Positions 1 through 8,897 of a stretch of DNA of 64,000 nt are shown piece after piece; the first letter of the stretch is position 1, and each line of letters opens with the position of its first letter. Below the pieces are notes generated by a model. The model was given only the letters and a program-made list of their open reading frames with translations. It had not been told where the DNA came from and searched no databases. Source of the stretch: Hanstruepera neustonica (GTDB lineage: Bacteria > Bacteroidota > Bacteroidia > Flavobacteriales > Flavobacteriaceae); NCBI RefSeq assembly GCF_002895005.1, contig NZ_POWF01000008.1, forward strand, positions 62,001 to 126,000. The letters run 5' to 3'. Both the position numbers and the translations under genes were made by a program.

Positions 1-1652
1 AAAATCAAACGTATCCGACTGAAAAAGTAGGCTTAAACTTCATTAAATGTACCCCTGCTAAATTTCTTTTGACTGATGTTGACACCACAAAGCAAATTTC
101 TCCCCTATTTGAAAATTTAGGAAATCATACGTATCAAGTGACTACTGACAATAAACTTGCACAGCGTTTCTTTAACCAAGGATTACGATTAACCTATGCA
201 TTTAATCATGCAGAAGCCCATCGATCTTTTATGGAAGCAGCTCGATTAGATTCAAAACTGGCTATGGCATTTTGGGGACAAGCTTATACATTAGGACCTA
301 ACATCAATGACCCGCTGCCTGATGATGAACGAAAAAACAAATACAATGAAGCCATTGCCAAAGCTATTCAATTGGCGCCAATGGCCTCTAAAAAAGAACA
401 AGCTTTAATTCATGCTTTGTCTTATAGATATTCGACTGAATTAGATAAGGACGTTTCTGAATTAAACCAAAATTATATGGTAGAAATGGAAAAAGTGATG
501 AAGCAATTTCCAGATGATTCCGACATTTTGACACTGTATGCTGCCTCTGTAATGAATACTGTGCCATGGAATTATTGGGACAACGATGGCAATCCTTCAC
601 CAAATATTCCAGAGGCTAAACTAGCTTTAGAGAAAGCTATCGAGATAAATCCCAATAGTCCAGGAGCCCATCATTATTATATCCATATGGTAGAACTACC
701 AAAACCAGATTTGGCCGTTCCCAGTGCTGAAAAATTGAGTACTCTCATGCCTGCAGCGGGTCATTTAGTGCACATGCCCTCACATATTTACATTCGGGTT
801 GGTCGCTATAAAGACGCTGTTTTAGCCAATCAACAAGCTATTCTGGCCGATGAAGACTATATCTCGCAATGCTATTCACAAGGCATGTATCCGTTGGGAT
901 ACTATCCACATAATATTCATTTTTTATGGTCAGCTTCCAGTTTATTGGGCAATAGTGAAATAGCTATTGATGCGGCAAAAAAAACAGCCGAAAAGGTGCC
1001 TGTGGGTGAAATGGAAGAATTACATTTTTTACAAAATTTTGCAGCAACACCTTTATTGGCTTACACCAGATTTGGAAAATGGAACGATATTTTAACCTAC
1101 CCCAAACCAAATGATAGTATCAAACATTTAAAACTGATATGGCACTATTCACGTGGTATCGCTTTTACTCGAAAGAATAATGCCAAAGAAGCCAAAGAAG
1201 AATTGGAAGCCATCAATCAACTCGTCAAAGATCCTAGCATGGAAAATATTGTCGCTACAGGATTTGACAACGGAACCACGATTGCAAAATTGGCTTATGA
1301 AGTGGTTGCTGGGGAAATTGCTTCTTTAGAAGGCCATTTAGAATTGGCAATAAAGCATCTAGAAAAAGCTGTTGAAATGGAAGACAACCTGGTCTATAAT
1401 GAACCATCTGCATGGCATATTCCACCTAGACAAAATTTAGGGGCCATTCTTTTGAAAGCAAAAAAATATGGTGAAGCAGAATCCATTTATTTAGAAGATT
1501 TAAAAAAATTAAGACAGAATGGTTGGTCATTAATGGGATTGTATGAGAGTCTGATTGCCCAAAATAAGGAGGACGAAGCTTTAGCCATTATGCAGGAATT
1601 CAATAAAGCATGGGCTGATGCGGATATTGATATAAAAACATCAGCACTCTAA
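1..1652 (+). CDS. TPR-repeat protein, 5' end outside the window
   Basis: Tetratricopeptide-repeat protein of the flavobacterial type that begins '..PLFENLGNHTYQVTTDNKLAQ'. The first methionine-like start in the window is a TTG at 69, but the same frame stays open without a stop back to position 3, so the N-terminus (probably a lipoprotein or secretion signal) lies to the left and TTG is not the real start. The visible part has TPR-like helices (AQRFFNQGLRLTYAFNHAEA, residues typical of A/G/Y TPR positions) and ends with a normal TAA. Likely an envelope or periplasmic scaffold; no catalytic motif is seen and the exact role is unknown. The next gene, rmuC, starts about 80 bases later with its own -7 box. 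Confidence 0.8.
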   Translation, partial: NQTYPTEKVGLNFIKCTPAKFLLTDVDTTKQISPLFENLGNHTYQVTTDNKLAQRFFNQGLRLTYAFNHAEAHRSFMEAARLDSKLAMAFWGQAYTLGPNINDPLPDDERKNKYNEAIAKAIQLAPMASKKEQALIHALSYRYSTELDKDVSELNQNYMVEMEKVMKQFPDDSDILTLYAASVMNTVPWNYWDNDGNPSPNIPEAKLALEKAIEINPNSPGAHHYYIHMVELPKPDLAVPSAEKLSTLMPAAGHLVHMPSHIYIRVGRYKDAVLANQQAILADEDYISQCYSQGMYPLGYYPHNIHFLWSASSLLGNSEIAIDAAKKTAEKVPVGEMEELHFLQNFAATPLLAYTRFGKWNDILTYPKPNDSIKHLKLIWHYSRGIAFTRKNNAKEAKEELEAINQLVKDPSMENIVATGFDNGTTIAKLAYEVVAGEIASLEGHLELAIKHLEKAVEMEDNLVYNEPSAWHIPPRQNLGAILLKAKKYGEAESIYLEDLKKLRQNGWSLMGLYESLIAQNKEDEALAIMQEFNKAWADADIDIKTSAL

Positions 1653-1730
1653 AAATTATTTATTTTATGCAACTACATTTCTTTTTATCCTCAAGGTAAA
1701 AAATTATCTTTGGGTAAACTTGCATTGTAA

Positions 1731-3059
1731 ATGAACGACAACATTATTCTTATCCTTGCCATTTTAATTTCTGGTGGTATTGGGGCTTTTATTGGCCTAA
1801 CCATTGCCAAACTTAAAAGCCAAGGAAAAAACAGTACGCTAGAAGAACGTCAAAACCAACTATCCAATACTATTGTTGAGCTAAAAGACAATCTGAATAA
1901 AATTGAAATGGAGCGTGAGGACATTCGCAAGCAGAAAGAATTTCTGAATTCTGAACTGATACGAAAGAATACAGAGTTTGAAAATTTACAACAACAAAAC
2001 CTGAAACGCGACGAAGAATTAGCAAAACAGCAAGAGCAATTACGTAAGGATTTTGAGTTGATGGCCAGTAAGATTCTAGAGGAAAAAAGCGAAAAGTTCA
2101 CCCTTCAGAATAAAGAAAATATCAAACAAATATTAAATCCTTTACAGGAAAAAATTCAAACCTTTGAAAAGAAAGTTGAGGACTCCCAAAAAGAAAGCAT
2201 TAGCATGCATTCAGCTTTAAAAGAGCAGTTACTGGGACTTAAAGATCTCAACCAGCAAATGACCAAAGAAGCCAACAACCTCACCAAAGCCCTTAAAGGT
2301 GATAGTAAAATGCAAGGTAATTGGGGTGAATTGGTTTTAGAGCGTGTTCTTGAAAAATCAGGATTGGAAAAAGACCGCGAATATTTTGTACAACAAAATT
2401 TTAATCGCGAAGATGGTTCTCGTGTCATGCCAGATGTGGTCTTGCATTTACCCGATGGCAAACGTATGATTATTGACAGCAAAGTCTCACTAACAGATTA
2501 TGAACGTTATGCCAATGCTGAAGACGAGGAAAAAGCACAACACTTGAAAGCCCATGTTAACTCTATTAATAAACACGTTAGTCAGCTATCAGATAAAAAG
2601 TATGAGGATTTGTATGATATGGAATCTCCGGATTTTGTGCTCATGTTCATTCCTATCGAACCTGCTTTTGCCATTGCTTTAAATGAAGACAATACACTTT
2701 ATAACAAAGCCTTTGAAAAAAACATTGTTATTGTAACGCCTTCTACCCTTTTGGCAACATTGCGCACAGTTGACACGATGTGGAGCAACGAAAAACAACA
2801 ACGAAATGCGCTAGAAATTGCCAAACAAGCTGGCGCACTTTATGATAAATTTGAAGGGTTAGTCAGTGATTTAACAGGTGTCGGCAAAAAAATTGATGCT
2901 GCTAAAAGTGATTATTCAGCTGCCATGAACAAATTAGTTGAAGGCAAGGGCAACATTATTAGTCGCGTAGAAAAATTGAAAAAAATGGGAGCCAAAGCTA
3001 AAAAGGCGCTGCCAGAACCTATTTTAAAACGGGCAGATATAGATGAGGATGATGAATAA
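1731..3059 (+). CDS. rmuC: DNA recombination protein RmuC
   Basis: 442-residue RmuC family protein. An N-terminal membrane helix (about residues 4-22) is followed by a long coiled coil rich in Glu, Lys and Gln (about 30-150). The conserved RmuC nuclease-like domain follows, with MQGNWGELVLERVLEKSGL, MPDVVLHLPDGKRMIIDSKVSL and FVLMFIPIEPAFAIAL blocks. RmuC limits DNA inversion and rearrangement and is related to restriction-type nucleases. The length is typical. A TATCTTTG at 1705-1712 fits the Bacteroidota -7 box, so the gene probably has its own promoter. Two small genes follow closely on the same strand. Confidence 0.93.
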   Translation: MNDNIILILAILISGGIGAFIGLTIAKLKSQGKNSTLEERQNQLSNTIVELKDNLNKIEMEREDIRKQKEFLNSELIRKNTEFENLQQQNLKRDEELAKQQEQLRKDFELMASKILEEKSEKFTLQNKENIKQILNPLQEKIQTFEKKVEDSQKESISMHSALKEQLLGLKDLNQQMTKEANNLTKALKGDSKMQGNWGELVLERVLEKSGLEKDREYFVQQNFNREDGSRVMPDVVLHLPDGKRMIIDSKVSLTDYERYANAEDEEKAQHLKAHVNSINKHVSQLSDKKYEDLYDMESPDFVLMFIPIEPAFAIALNEDNTLYNKAFEKNIVIVTPSTLLATLRTVDTMWSNEKQQRNALEIAKQAGALYDKFEGLVSDLTGVGKKIDAAKSDYSAAMNKLVEGKGNIISRVEKLKKMGAKAKKALPEPILKRADIDEDDE

Positions 3060-3071
3060 TACATTACGATT

Positions 3072-3443
3072 ATGAAAAAATTCTTTTTAAAATTCTTGGG
3101 TATATTGTTAGTCCTTTTTGTTGCCTATTTATGCTTCTTATACTTTGCATCATATAGTGAAGGTGTCCGCGCTGGACGATTAGTGAAATTTAGTCATAAA
3201 GGCGTAATTTTTAAAACTTGGGAAGGTGAAATAAGTCAAGGTGTTTCAGATGCTCAAGTTTTTATTTTTTCAGTAGAGAGTAGTGAAAAACAAGTTATTG
3301 ACGATCTAACCCGCTTACAAGGTAAATTTGTTAAACTGCATTATTTTGAACGTTTTGGTAAATTATTTTGGCTTGGAGATACTAAATATTTTGTGACTAA
3401 AGTAGAAGAAGACAATTCCATTAACCAGTATCTAAATGATTAA
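3072..3443 (+). CDS. small membrane-anchored protein, function unknown
   Basis: 123 residues with one N-terminal membrane helix (FLKFLGILLVLFVAYLCFLYFA), then a soluble domain with 'GVRAGRLVKFSHKGVIFKTWEGE', a pattern I recall from a conserved flavobacterial family that databases often call '6-phosphogluconate dehydrogenase'. No NADP-binding glycine motif is present, so that name is not supported. It starts 12 bases after rmuC and its end overlaps the thioesterase start by 8 bases, so the three genes are probably cotranscribed. The soluble part is predicted to face the periplasm. Confidence 0.75.
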   Translation: MKKFFLKFLGILLVLFVAYLCFLYFASYSEGVRAGRLVKFSHKGVIFKTWEGEISQGVSDAQVFIFSVESSEKQVIDDLTRLQGKFVKLHYFERFGKLFWLGDTKYFVTKVEEDNSINQYLND

Positions 3444-3993
3444 CCAATATAAAACAGTTGATGCCTCTCGCATATCCATTTCCGAACTCATGCAACCCTC
3501 TCATTCCAATTTTGGTGGGAAAATTCATGGAGGTTACATCCTAAACCTGATGGATCAAATTGCATTTGCCTGTGCATCCAAACATTCTGAAACTTACTGC
3601 GTAACAGCATCGGTAGATACCGTAGATTTCCTTCAACCCATTGAAATTGGCGAATTAGTGACGATGAAAGCATCTGTTAACTATGTTGGAAAAACCTCTA
3701 TGGTCGTTGGTATCCGTGTAGAATCAGAAGATATTAGAACTGGAAAAGTGAAGCATTGCAATTCGTCTTATTTTACAATGGTTGCCAAAGACGATTCAGG
3801 AAATCCTATCCCAGTGCCTGGTTTGATTTTAAACGACAAGACTGAAGTGAAGCGCTTTTTAAAAGCCATAAAGCGTAAAGAAACTAAAAAACATCGCCAA
3901 GAGGAATTCAACAGCGAAACATTTTCTTTAGAAAATTATATTGAAGACCTTAAACAGTACAATGTTAAAATTGACTTACCTGAAAATTTTTAA
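3436..3993 (+). CDS. acyl-CoA thioesterase, hotdog fold
   Basis: 185-residue hotdog-fold thioesterase of the YciA/BFIT class, expected to hydrolyse acyl-CoA thioesters in the cytoplasm. The family signature is the loop and helix 'GGKIHGGYILNLMDQIAFACASKH' region followed by 'VTASVDTVDFLQPIEIGELV', where the conserved Asp after the first helix is catalytic in relatives. The C-terminal 50 residues are a charged extension. It overlaps the preceding membrane-protein gene by 8 bases, and a strong terminator hairpin begins 5 bases after the stop, so it closes the rmuC transcription unit. Confidence 0.88.
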   Translation: MINQYKTVDASRISISELMQPSHSNFGGKIHGGYILNLMDQIAFACASKHSETYCVTASVDTVDFLQPIEIGELVTMKASVNYVGKTSMVVGIRVESEDIRTGKVKHCNSSYFTMVAKDDSGNPIPVPGLILNDKTEVKRFLKAIKRKETKKHRQEEFNSETFSLENYIEDLKQYNVKIDLPENF

Positions 3994-3997
3994 TGAC

Positions 3998-4028
3998 AAA
4001 AAAACCATCTTTCAAAGATGGTTTTTTT
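3998..4028 (+). terminator. intrinsic terminator after thioesterase gene
   Basis: Perfect stem AAAAAACCATCTTT / AAAGATGGTTTTTT around a very short loop, followed by a T tract. The A tract on the other side lets it also stop transcripts from the right. The next gene (4050-4910) converges on it, so it probably works in both directions. Confidence 0.85.
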
Positions 4029-4049
4029 ATGATTTTATTCTAGATATGT

Positions 4050-4910
4050 TTACTGCTTTACAAACCGTTTTGTAAGCGTTTTGTTATCAGACAAAACACG
4101 AACCAAATAAACACCTTTTTGCCATTGAGATGTATTAACAGTTACGTTAGGATTGGAAATTGCTCTACTGTATATCTTAGATCCTAGTATATTGTATACT
4201 TCTATTCGAGAATTAGTTCCAATTGTTTTTATATGTAAATTAAGGTTCGTAGTGCTAGGATTTGGATATATATTAAAGTCATTGATTTGAGTTATATCTA
4301 CCCTGCTTAGTGTGGTTGAAGCTGTGATGTTGTCAACTCGTAAAGTAGCGGCTATAGCTTGGCCTCTCCAATTATCAATATTTTCATCAGTAACACTAAT
4401 TATACGCATAGTAAAAACACTAGACAAAACTTCTGAAACAGTATTAGCTCCTTGAACAATGGTAAAATCACTCAATCCTAGAGGAAGCGCGATGCTATTC
4501 CAACCTGAACCTGCTGTAACCACAACAGGTACTGTAGAAATCATACGTGTTCCACCAGGACCTTGAAACGCCAGTCTTAAATGTAAATCATTGGTCAGTA
4601 CTTCCACATCAAATTGCACCTCAACAACCCCTTCAGAAATAAAGTCTCCTGACCATTGATTGTTAGAATTAAAAATGGCCATACGGCTACCAATACCACT
4701 GGCTCCATTAGATGTATATTCCAAAAAATTATCATCCACACCATCTGGACCACCAGTACTCACATTGATAGGTGAACTCGAGCCTGTTGCTCCAATTATC
4801 CAATTCTGTACAGTACCATCTTCAAAATCATCTACTTGTCCAGAGGATACTTGTGAAAAGCAAACAATTGAAGTAAAAATAAAGGATAAGCAAAGTAATG
4901 TTTTCTTCAT
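4050..4910 (-). CDS. secreted protein with T9SS type A sorting domain
   Basis: 286 residues. It has a Sec signal peptide (MKKTLLCLSFIFTSIVCFSQ) and a jelly-roll-like central region starting 'GQVDDFEDGTVQNW', resembling carbohydrate-binding or PEP-CTERM-like modules. It ends in a type IX secretion sorting tail with 'FNIYPNPSTTNLNLHI' and 'GVYLVRVLSDNKTLTKRFVKQ'. It is therefore expected to be exported through the outer membrane and anchored or released. No catalytic motif is recognised. It lies 66 bases downstream of carB on the same strand but is unrelated in function. Confidence 0.85.
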   Translation of the reverse strand: MKKTLLCLSFIFTSIVCFSQVSSGQVDDFEDGTVQNWIIGATGSSSPINVSTGGPDGVDDNFLEYTSNGASGIGSRMAIFNSNNQWSGDFISEGVVEVQFDVEVLTNDLHLRLAFQGPGGTRMISTVPVVVTAGSGWNSIALPLGLSDFTIVQGANTVSEVLSSVFTMRIISVTDENIDNWRGQAIAATLRVDNITASTTLSRVDITQINDFNIYPNPSTTNLNLHIKTIGTNSRIEVYNILGSKIYSRAISNPNVTVNTSQWQKGVYLVRVLSDNKTLTKRFVKQ

Positions 4911-4976
4911 AACTACTATTTTGAAGCTAAAATAAACAATTTTATAAAATGATGTTTAAAAAATACTCTCACATCA

Positions 4977-7829
4977 TTATTTACTCAAGTACATTTTGCG
5001 TCTTGAGTAAAGGTTGTAAAACTCATCATCTTTTAAACTATCAATAAATAGAATACTTTCTCCGGTACTCTTCATTTCAGGACCTAATTTTTTATTCACA
5101 TTAGGAAACTTATTGAATGAAAACACAGGTTGTTTTATGGCAAAACCTTCCAGTTGCGGATTGAATTCAAAGTCCGATATTTTATTTTCACCCAACATAA
5201 CTTTAGTTGCATAATTAACGTATGGTTCTCCATAAGCCTTTGCTATAAATGGAACTGTTCTTGAAGCTCTAGGATTCGCTTCAATAATGTAAACTTTATC
5301 GTCTTTTATGGCGAATTGGATGTTAATCAACCCAACAGTATTTAGCGCTAAGGCTATTTTTTTTGTATGGTCTTTTATTTGTTGTAACACAAATTCTCCC
5401 AAATTAAACGGTGGCAAGGTTGCATTACTATCACCTGAATGAATACCACAAGGCTCAATGTGTTCCATAATACCTATGATGTAAACATTTTCACCATCAC
5501 AAATGGCATCGGCTTCTGCTTCTATGGCGCCATCTAGATAATGATCCAACAGTAATTTGTTATCTGGCATACCTCGAAGTAGGTCTACAACATGTTCTTC
5601 AAGTTCTTTTTTATTGATTACAATCTTCATACCCTGACCTCCCAATACATAGGATGGTCTAACCAAAATAGGGAAATCCAAGCGATCTGCTACAGCCAAT
5701 GCTTCATCAGCAGAAGTAGCCACATCAAACTCTGGATATGGAATATTATTATCTTTCAATAATTTAGAAAAACTACCTCTGTCTTCGGCTAAGTCTAAAG
5801 ATTGGAAAGTTGTTCCTAAAATTTTAACACCATAACGATCTAACTTTTCAGCCAGTTTTAAAGCCGTTTGGCCACCTAACTGTACAATGACTCCTTTCGG
5901 TTTTTCATGTTGAATAATATCATAGATGTGTTCCCAAAAAACAGGCTCAAAATATAGTTTATCTGCTATATCAAAATCAGTTGAAACAGTTTCTGGATTA
6001 CAATTTATCATTATGGTTTCATAACCACACTCGGCAGCCGCCAAAACACCGTGGACACAGCAATAGTCGAACTCGATTCCCTGTCCAATTCTATTAGGCC
6101 CAGATCCTAAAACAATTATTTTCTTTTTATCTGTCACGACGCTCTCGTTAGCAGATTGCTTGTTTCCATTGGCATCCTCTACTTCATTTTCGAAAGTTGA
6201 ATAGTAATAAGGTGTTTGTGCTGTAAACTCTGCCGCACAAGTATCTACCAATTTATAAACACGCTTTATTTTAAATTCTTCACGTTTGGTATATACCTGG
6301 CTTTCCAAACATTTTAACATATGGGCTATTTGTCTATCACCATATCCTTTTTGCTTGGCTTCCAACAATAATTCCCTGTCGATGTTATCAATGGTGTATT
6401 TTGATATCTCTCTTTCAATATGATGTAATTCTTCATACTGCTTCAAGAACCACATATCGATTTTCGTAATTTCATGAATTCTACTTAATGGAATACCCAT
6501 TTGAATGGCATCGTAAATCACAAAAACCCTGTCCCAGCTGGCGTTGGTAAGTTTTTCAATTATTTGATCATAATTCTTGTAGCCTTTTCCATCTGCTCCC
6601 AAACCATTTCGCTTTATTTCCAATGACTGCGTTGCTTTGTGCAAGGCCTCCTGAAATGAGCGCCCAATAGCCATTACCTCTCCTACAGCTTTCATTTGCA
6701 GACCTAGCGTTCTGTCAGAACCTTCAAATTTATCGAAGTTCCATCTTGGAATTTTGACAACCACATAATCAATTGTTGGTTCGAATAAAGCCGAAGTAGA
6801 TCCTGTAATTTGGTTGGTCAATTCATCTAACGTATATCCAATGGCCAATTTGGTTGCTACTTTGGCAATAGGATAACCAGTTGCTTTACTCGCTAGTGCT
6901 GAAGACCTCGATACTCTTGGGTTAATTTCAATAGCAATAATCTCTTCTTTTTCATCTGGACTTACTGCAAATTGCACGTTACATCCACCTTCAAAGTCAC
7001 CAATACTACGCATCATGTGAATAGCCATATCACGCATACGTTGAAACGTTCTATCCGATAATGTCATGGCAGGCGCAATAGTTATGGAATCACCCGTGTG
7101 AATACCCATTGGGTCCATATTTTCAATGGTACAAATAATAACAACGTTATCATTTTTATCACGTAACAATTCCAATTCATACTCTTTCCAACCCATCATG
7201 GCCTTGTCAATCATGACTTCATGAATAGGAGAAATCTCCAATCCACGAGTCAACAATTCATCAAAGTCCTCTTCCTTATAAACTATGGATGCTCCAGCCC
7301 CTCCAAGGGTGTAAGAAGCGCGAATAACTAATGGAAATCCAAATTCTTGAGCAATTTCCTTTCCTTTTAAAAATGACGTTGCTGTTGCTTGAGGTGCCAT
7401 GGGCACTCCTATTTTGAGCATTAGTTCTCTAAATTGCTCTCTATCTTCCGTAATATTTATGGCATCAATATCAACACCTATTAATTTCACACCAAAGTCT
7501 TCCCAAATACCTTTTTCATCGGCCTCAATAGCTAAATTCAAGGCAGTCTGACCTCCCATAGTTGGTAAAACAGCATCTATTTGAGGATGCTCCTGTAATA
7601 TTTTAACTATCGATTTAGTTGTTAGCGGCAGTAAGTAAACATGATCAGCCATAGAGGGATCTGTCATAATTGTGGCCGGATTGGAATTGATTAGAATAGT
7701 CTCAATTCCATCTTCCCTTAAGGAGCGTAATGATTGGCTACCTGAATAATCAAATTCACAAGCTTGACCAATGATAATTGGACCAGAACCTATAATTAAA
7801 ACCGATTTTATGTCTTTGTTTTTTGGCAT
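4977..7829 (-). CDS. carB: carbamoyl-phosphate synthase large subunit
   Basis: 950-residue CarB, which makes carbamoyl phosphate from bicarbonate, ammonia (from CarA) and two ATP for pyrimidine and arginine synthesis. Two homologous ATP-grasp halves are visible: 'VLIIGSGPIIIGQACEFDYSG' opens the first and 'IIVLGSGPNRIGQGIEFDY' the second. The chain ends soon after the second half at 'FYNLYSRRKMYLSK', so the C-terminal allosteric (MGS-like) domain of the roughly 1070-residue enterobacterial enzyme is absent. I chose ATG 7829; a TTG at 7850 lies inside the likely -7 box (TATTTTTG, 7848-7855). carA is not in the window. Confidence 0.95.
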   Translation of the reverse strand: MPKNKDIKSVLIIGSGPIIIGQACEFDYSGSQSLRSLREDGIETILINSNPATIMTDPSMADHVYLLPLTTKSIVKILQEHPQIDAVLPTMGGQTALNLAIEADEKGIWEDFGVKLIGVDIDAINITEDREQFRELMLKIGVPMAPQATATSFLKGKEIAQEFGFPLVIRASYTLGGAGASIVYKEEDFDELLTRGLEISPIHEVMIDKAMMGWKEYELELLRDKNDNVVIICTIENMDPMGIHTGDSITIAPAMTLSDRTFQRMRDMAIHMMRSIGDFEGGCNVQFAVSPDEKEEIIAIEINPRVSRSSALASKATGYPIAKVATKLAIGYTLDELTNQITGSTSALFEPTIDYVVVKIPRWNFDKFEGSDRTLGLQMKAVGEVMAIGRSFQEALHKATQSLEIKRNGLGADGKGYKNYDQIIEKLTNASWDRVFVIYDAIQMGIPLSRIHEITKIDMWFLKQYEELHHIEREISKYTIDNIDRELLLEAKQKGYGDRQIAHMLKCLESQVYTKREEFKIKRVYKLVDTCAAEFTAQTPYYYSTFENEVEDANGNKQSANESVVTDKKKIIVLGSGPNRIGQGIEFDYCCVHGVLAAAECGYETIMINCNPETVSTDFDIADKLYFEPVFWEHIYDIIQHEKPKGVIVQLGGQTALKLAEKLDRYGVKILGTTFQSLDLAEDRGSFSKLLKDNNIPYPEFDVATSADEALAVADRLDFPILVRPSYVLGGQGMKIVINKKELEEHVVDLLRGMPDNKLLLDHYLDGAIEAEADAICDGENVYIIGIMEHIEPCGIHSGDSNATLPPFNLGEFVLQQIKDHTKKIALALNTVGLINIQFAIKDDKVYIIEANPRASRTVPFIAKAYGEPYVNYATKVMLGENKISDFEFNPQLEGFAIKQPVFSFNKFPNVNKKLGPEMKSTGESILFIDSLKDDEFYNLYSRRKMYLSK

Positions 7830-7847
7830 GTTGAAAATTTTGTTTTG

Positions 7848-7855
7848 CAAAAATA
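7848..7855 (-). promoter_or_regulatory. carB -7 promoter element
   Basis: Reads TATTTTTG on the minus strand, matching TAnnTTTG. It lies about 20 bases upstream of the carB ATG, and the TTG that would extend CarB by 7 residues is part of it, which supports the shorter start. No clear -33 TTG is seen. Confidence 0.5.
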
Positions 7856-7871
7856 GTTATCAATAGGGTAT

Positions 7872-7905
7872 AAAAAAAGGCGCTACTCCTAAGTAACACC
7901 TTTTT
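7872..7905 (-). terminator. intrinsic terminator of rpmH
   Basis: A-tract, 14-bp stem, 4-base loop, T-tract. Two positions are C/A mismatches if read on the plus strand but become G-U pairs on the minus strand, so the hairpin belongs to the minus-strand rpmH transcript. Confidence 0.85.
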
Positions 7906-7926
7906 AATATTAACAATTGTTAATCA

Positions 7927-8088
7927 TTATTTCTTATGTCTTGGTTCAGAAGATACAGACAATTTCTTTCTTCCTTTAGCTCTTCTACGAGCAAGCACTT
8001 TTCTTCCATTAGCAGTAGCCATTCTTTCTCTAAAGCCATGCTTATTCTTTCTTTTTCTTTTTGATGGCTGAAATGTTCTTTTACTCAT
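7927..8088 (-). CDS. rpmH: 50S ribosomal protein L34
   Basis: 53-residue basic protein [19 protein letters not shown]...[15 protein letters not shown], a full-length L34. The family hallmarks [14 protein letters not shown]-like and [19 protein letters not shown] are all present. It has its own consensus promoter (8163-8193) and terminator (7872-7905), so it is a single-gene unit; the rnpA/dnaA neighbours seen in many bacteria are not here. Structural component of the large ribosomal subunit. Confidence 0.97.
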   Translation of the reverse strand: MSKRTFQPSKRKRKNKHGFRERMATANGRKVLARRRAKGRKKLSVSSEPRHKK

Positions 8089-8162
8089 TGCTTATATCTT
8101 TAAAATCTTCTTATTTAATTTTTTAATTTTGAATAATTAAAAGGCTTACCCAAAACTGCGTG

Positions 8163-8193
8163 CAAATATACAAACCCTTTTTTATTTGACAAA
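8163..8193 (-). promoter_or_regulatory. rpmH promoter, consensus -33/-7
   Basis: On the minus strand TTTG (8193-8190), 19 bases, then TATATTTG (8170-8163). This is the Bacteroidota primary-sigma consensus TTG-N17-23-TAnnTTTG. It sits 75 bases upstream of the rpmH ATG. Confidence 0.8.
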
Positions 8194-8317
8194 CCTTATT
8201 TTAAAAATATTTTTTCAATAAAATTTTAGTTTCTTTGCAGTCTAAACAGATTGAAATTAGAGCTTGTTAACGTTGTATTAACGGCTAAATTAATAAACCT
8301 CATAAAATATTATCAAA

Positions 8318-8896
8318 ATGTATAATAAGATTATCAAATTAATTATTGCTTTCGGTATCATTGCTTTTGCGATTTACCAATTTACGGAAGGAAATATTGG
8401 TAATGGTATTATGTATCTACTGCTTTCAGGAATATTCATCTTCTTATATTTCAAAAATGAGTTTATTTTATTGGCATTTTTGAGACTTCGTAAACAAGAT
8501 TTTGAGGGTGCCAAAAAATGGTTAAACAAAATAAAGAATCCAAGTTCAGCACTAGTAAAAAAGCAGGAAGGCTATTACAACTATTTACATGGCATTATGG
8601 TCTCTCAAGACAACATGAACGAGGCTGAAAAATATTTTAAAAAAGCTATTTCTCTTGGTCTATCTATGGATCATGATTTAGCCATGGCTAAATTAAATTT
8701 AGCTGGAATAGCTTTTTCCAAGAGAAGAAAGCAAGAAGCCCAGATACTATTGAAAGAAGCGGAAGCACTTGACAAAAGAAATATCTTGGCTGATCAGATA
8801 AAAATGTTCAAACAACAAATGAAAAAGGCGGCCATTCCAAAACAGCATTATGGCCAACCAACATCTGCGCGTCAAAATAGACGCAGTAGACGCTAA
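8318..8896 (+). CDS. membrane-anchored TPR-like protein
   Basis: 192 residues. Two hydrophobic helices open the protein (about 5-22 and 30-54: IIKLIIAFGIIAFAIYQF, GIMYLLLSGIFIFLYFKNEFILLAFL). TPR-like helices follow (GAKKWLNKIKNPS, AEKYFKKAISLGLSMDHDLAMAKLNLAGIAF, EAQILLKEAEALDKRN), and a basic tail ends RQNRRSRR. Likely a conserved flavobacterial scaffold at the inner membrane; no enzymatic motif. It converges on the cardiolipin synthase gene, with only one base between the two stop codons and no terminator hairpin between them. Confidence 0.75.
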   Translation: MYNKIIKLIIAFGIIAFAIYQFTEGNIGNGIMYLLLSGIFIFLYFKNEFILLAFLRLRKQDFEGAKKWLNKIKNPSSALVKKQEGYYNYLHGIMVSQDNMNEAEKYFKKAISLGLSMDHDLAMAKLNLAGIAFSKRRKQEAQILLKEAEALDKRNILADQIKMFKQQMKKAAIPKQHYGQPTSARQNRRSRR

Positions 8897-8897
8897 A

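Noticed and set aside
8181-8238. Promoter for the plus-strand TPR-like gene at 8318
   Set aside because: TTTCTTTG near 8230 only partly matches the -7 consensus and the TTG at 8186-8188 is too far upstream.
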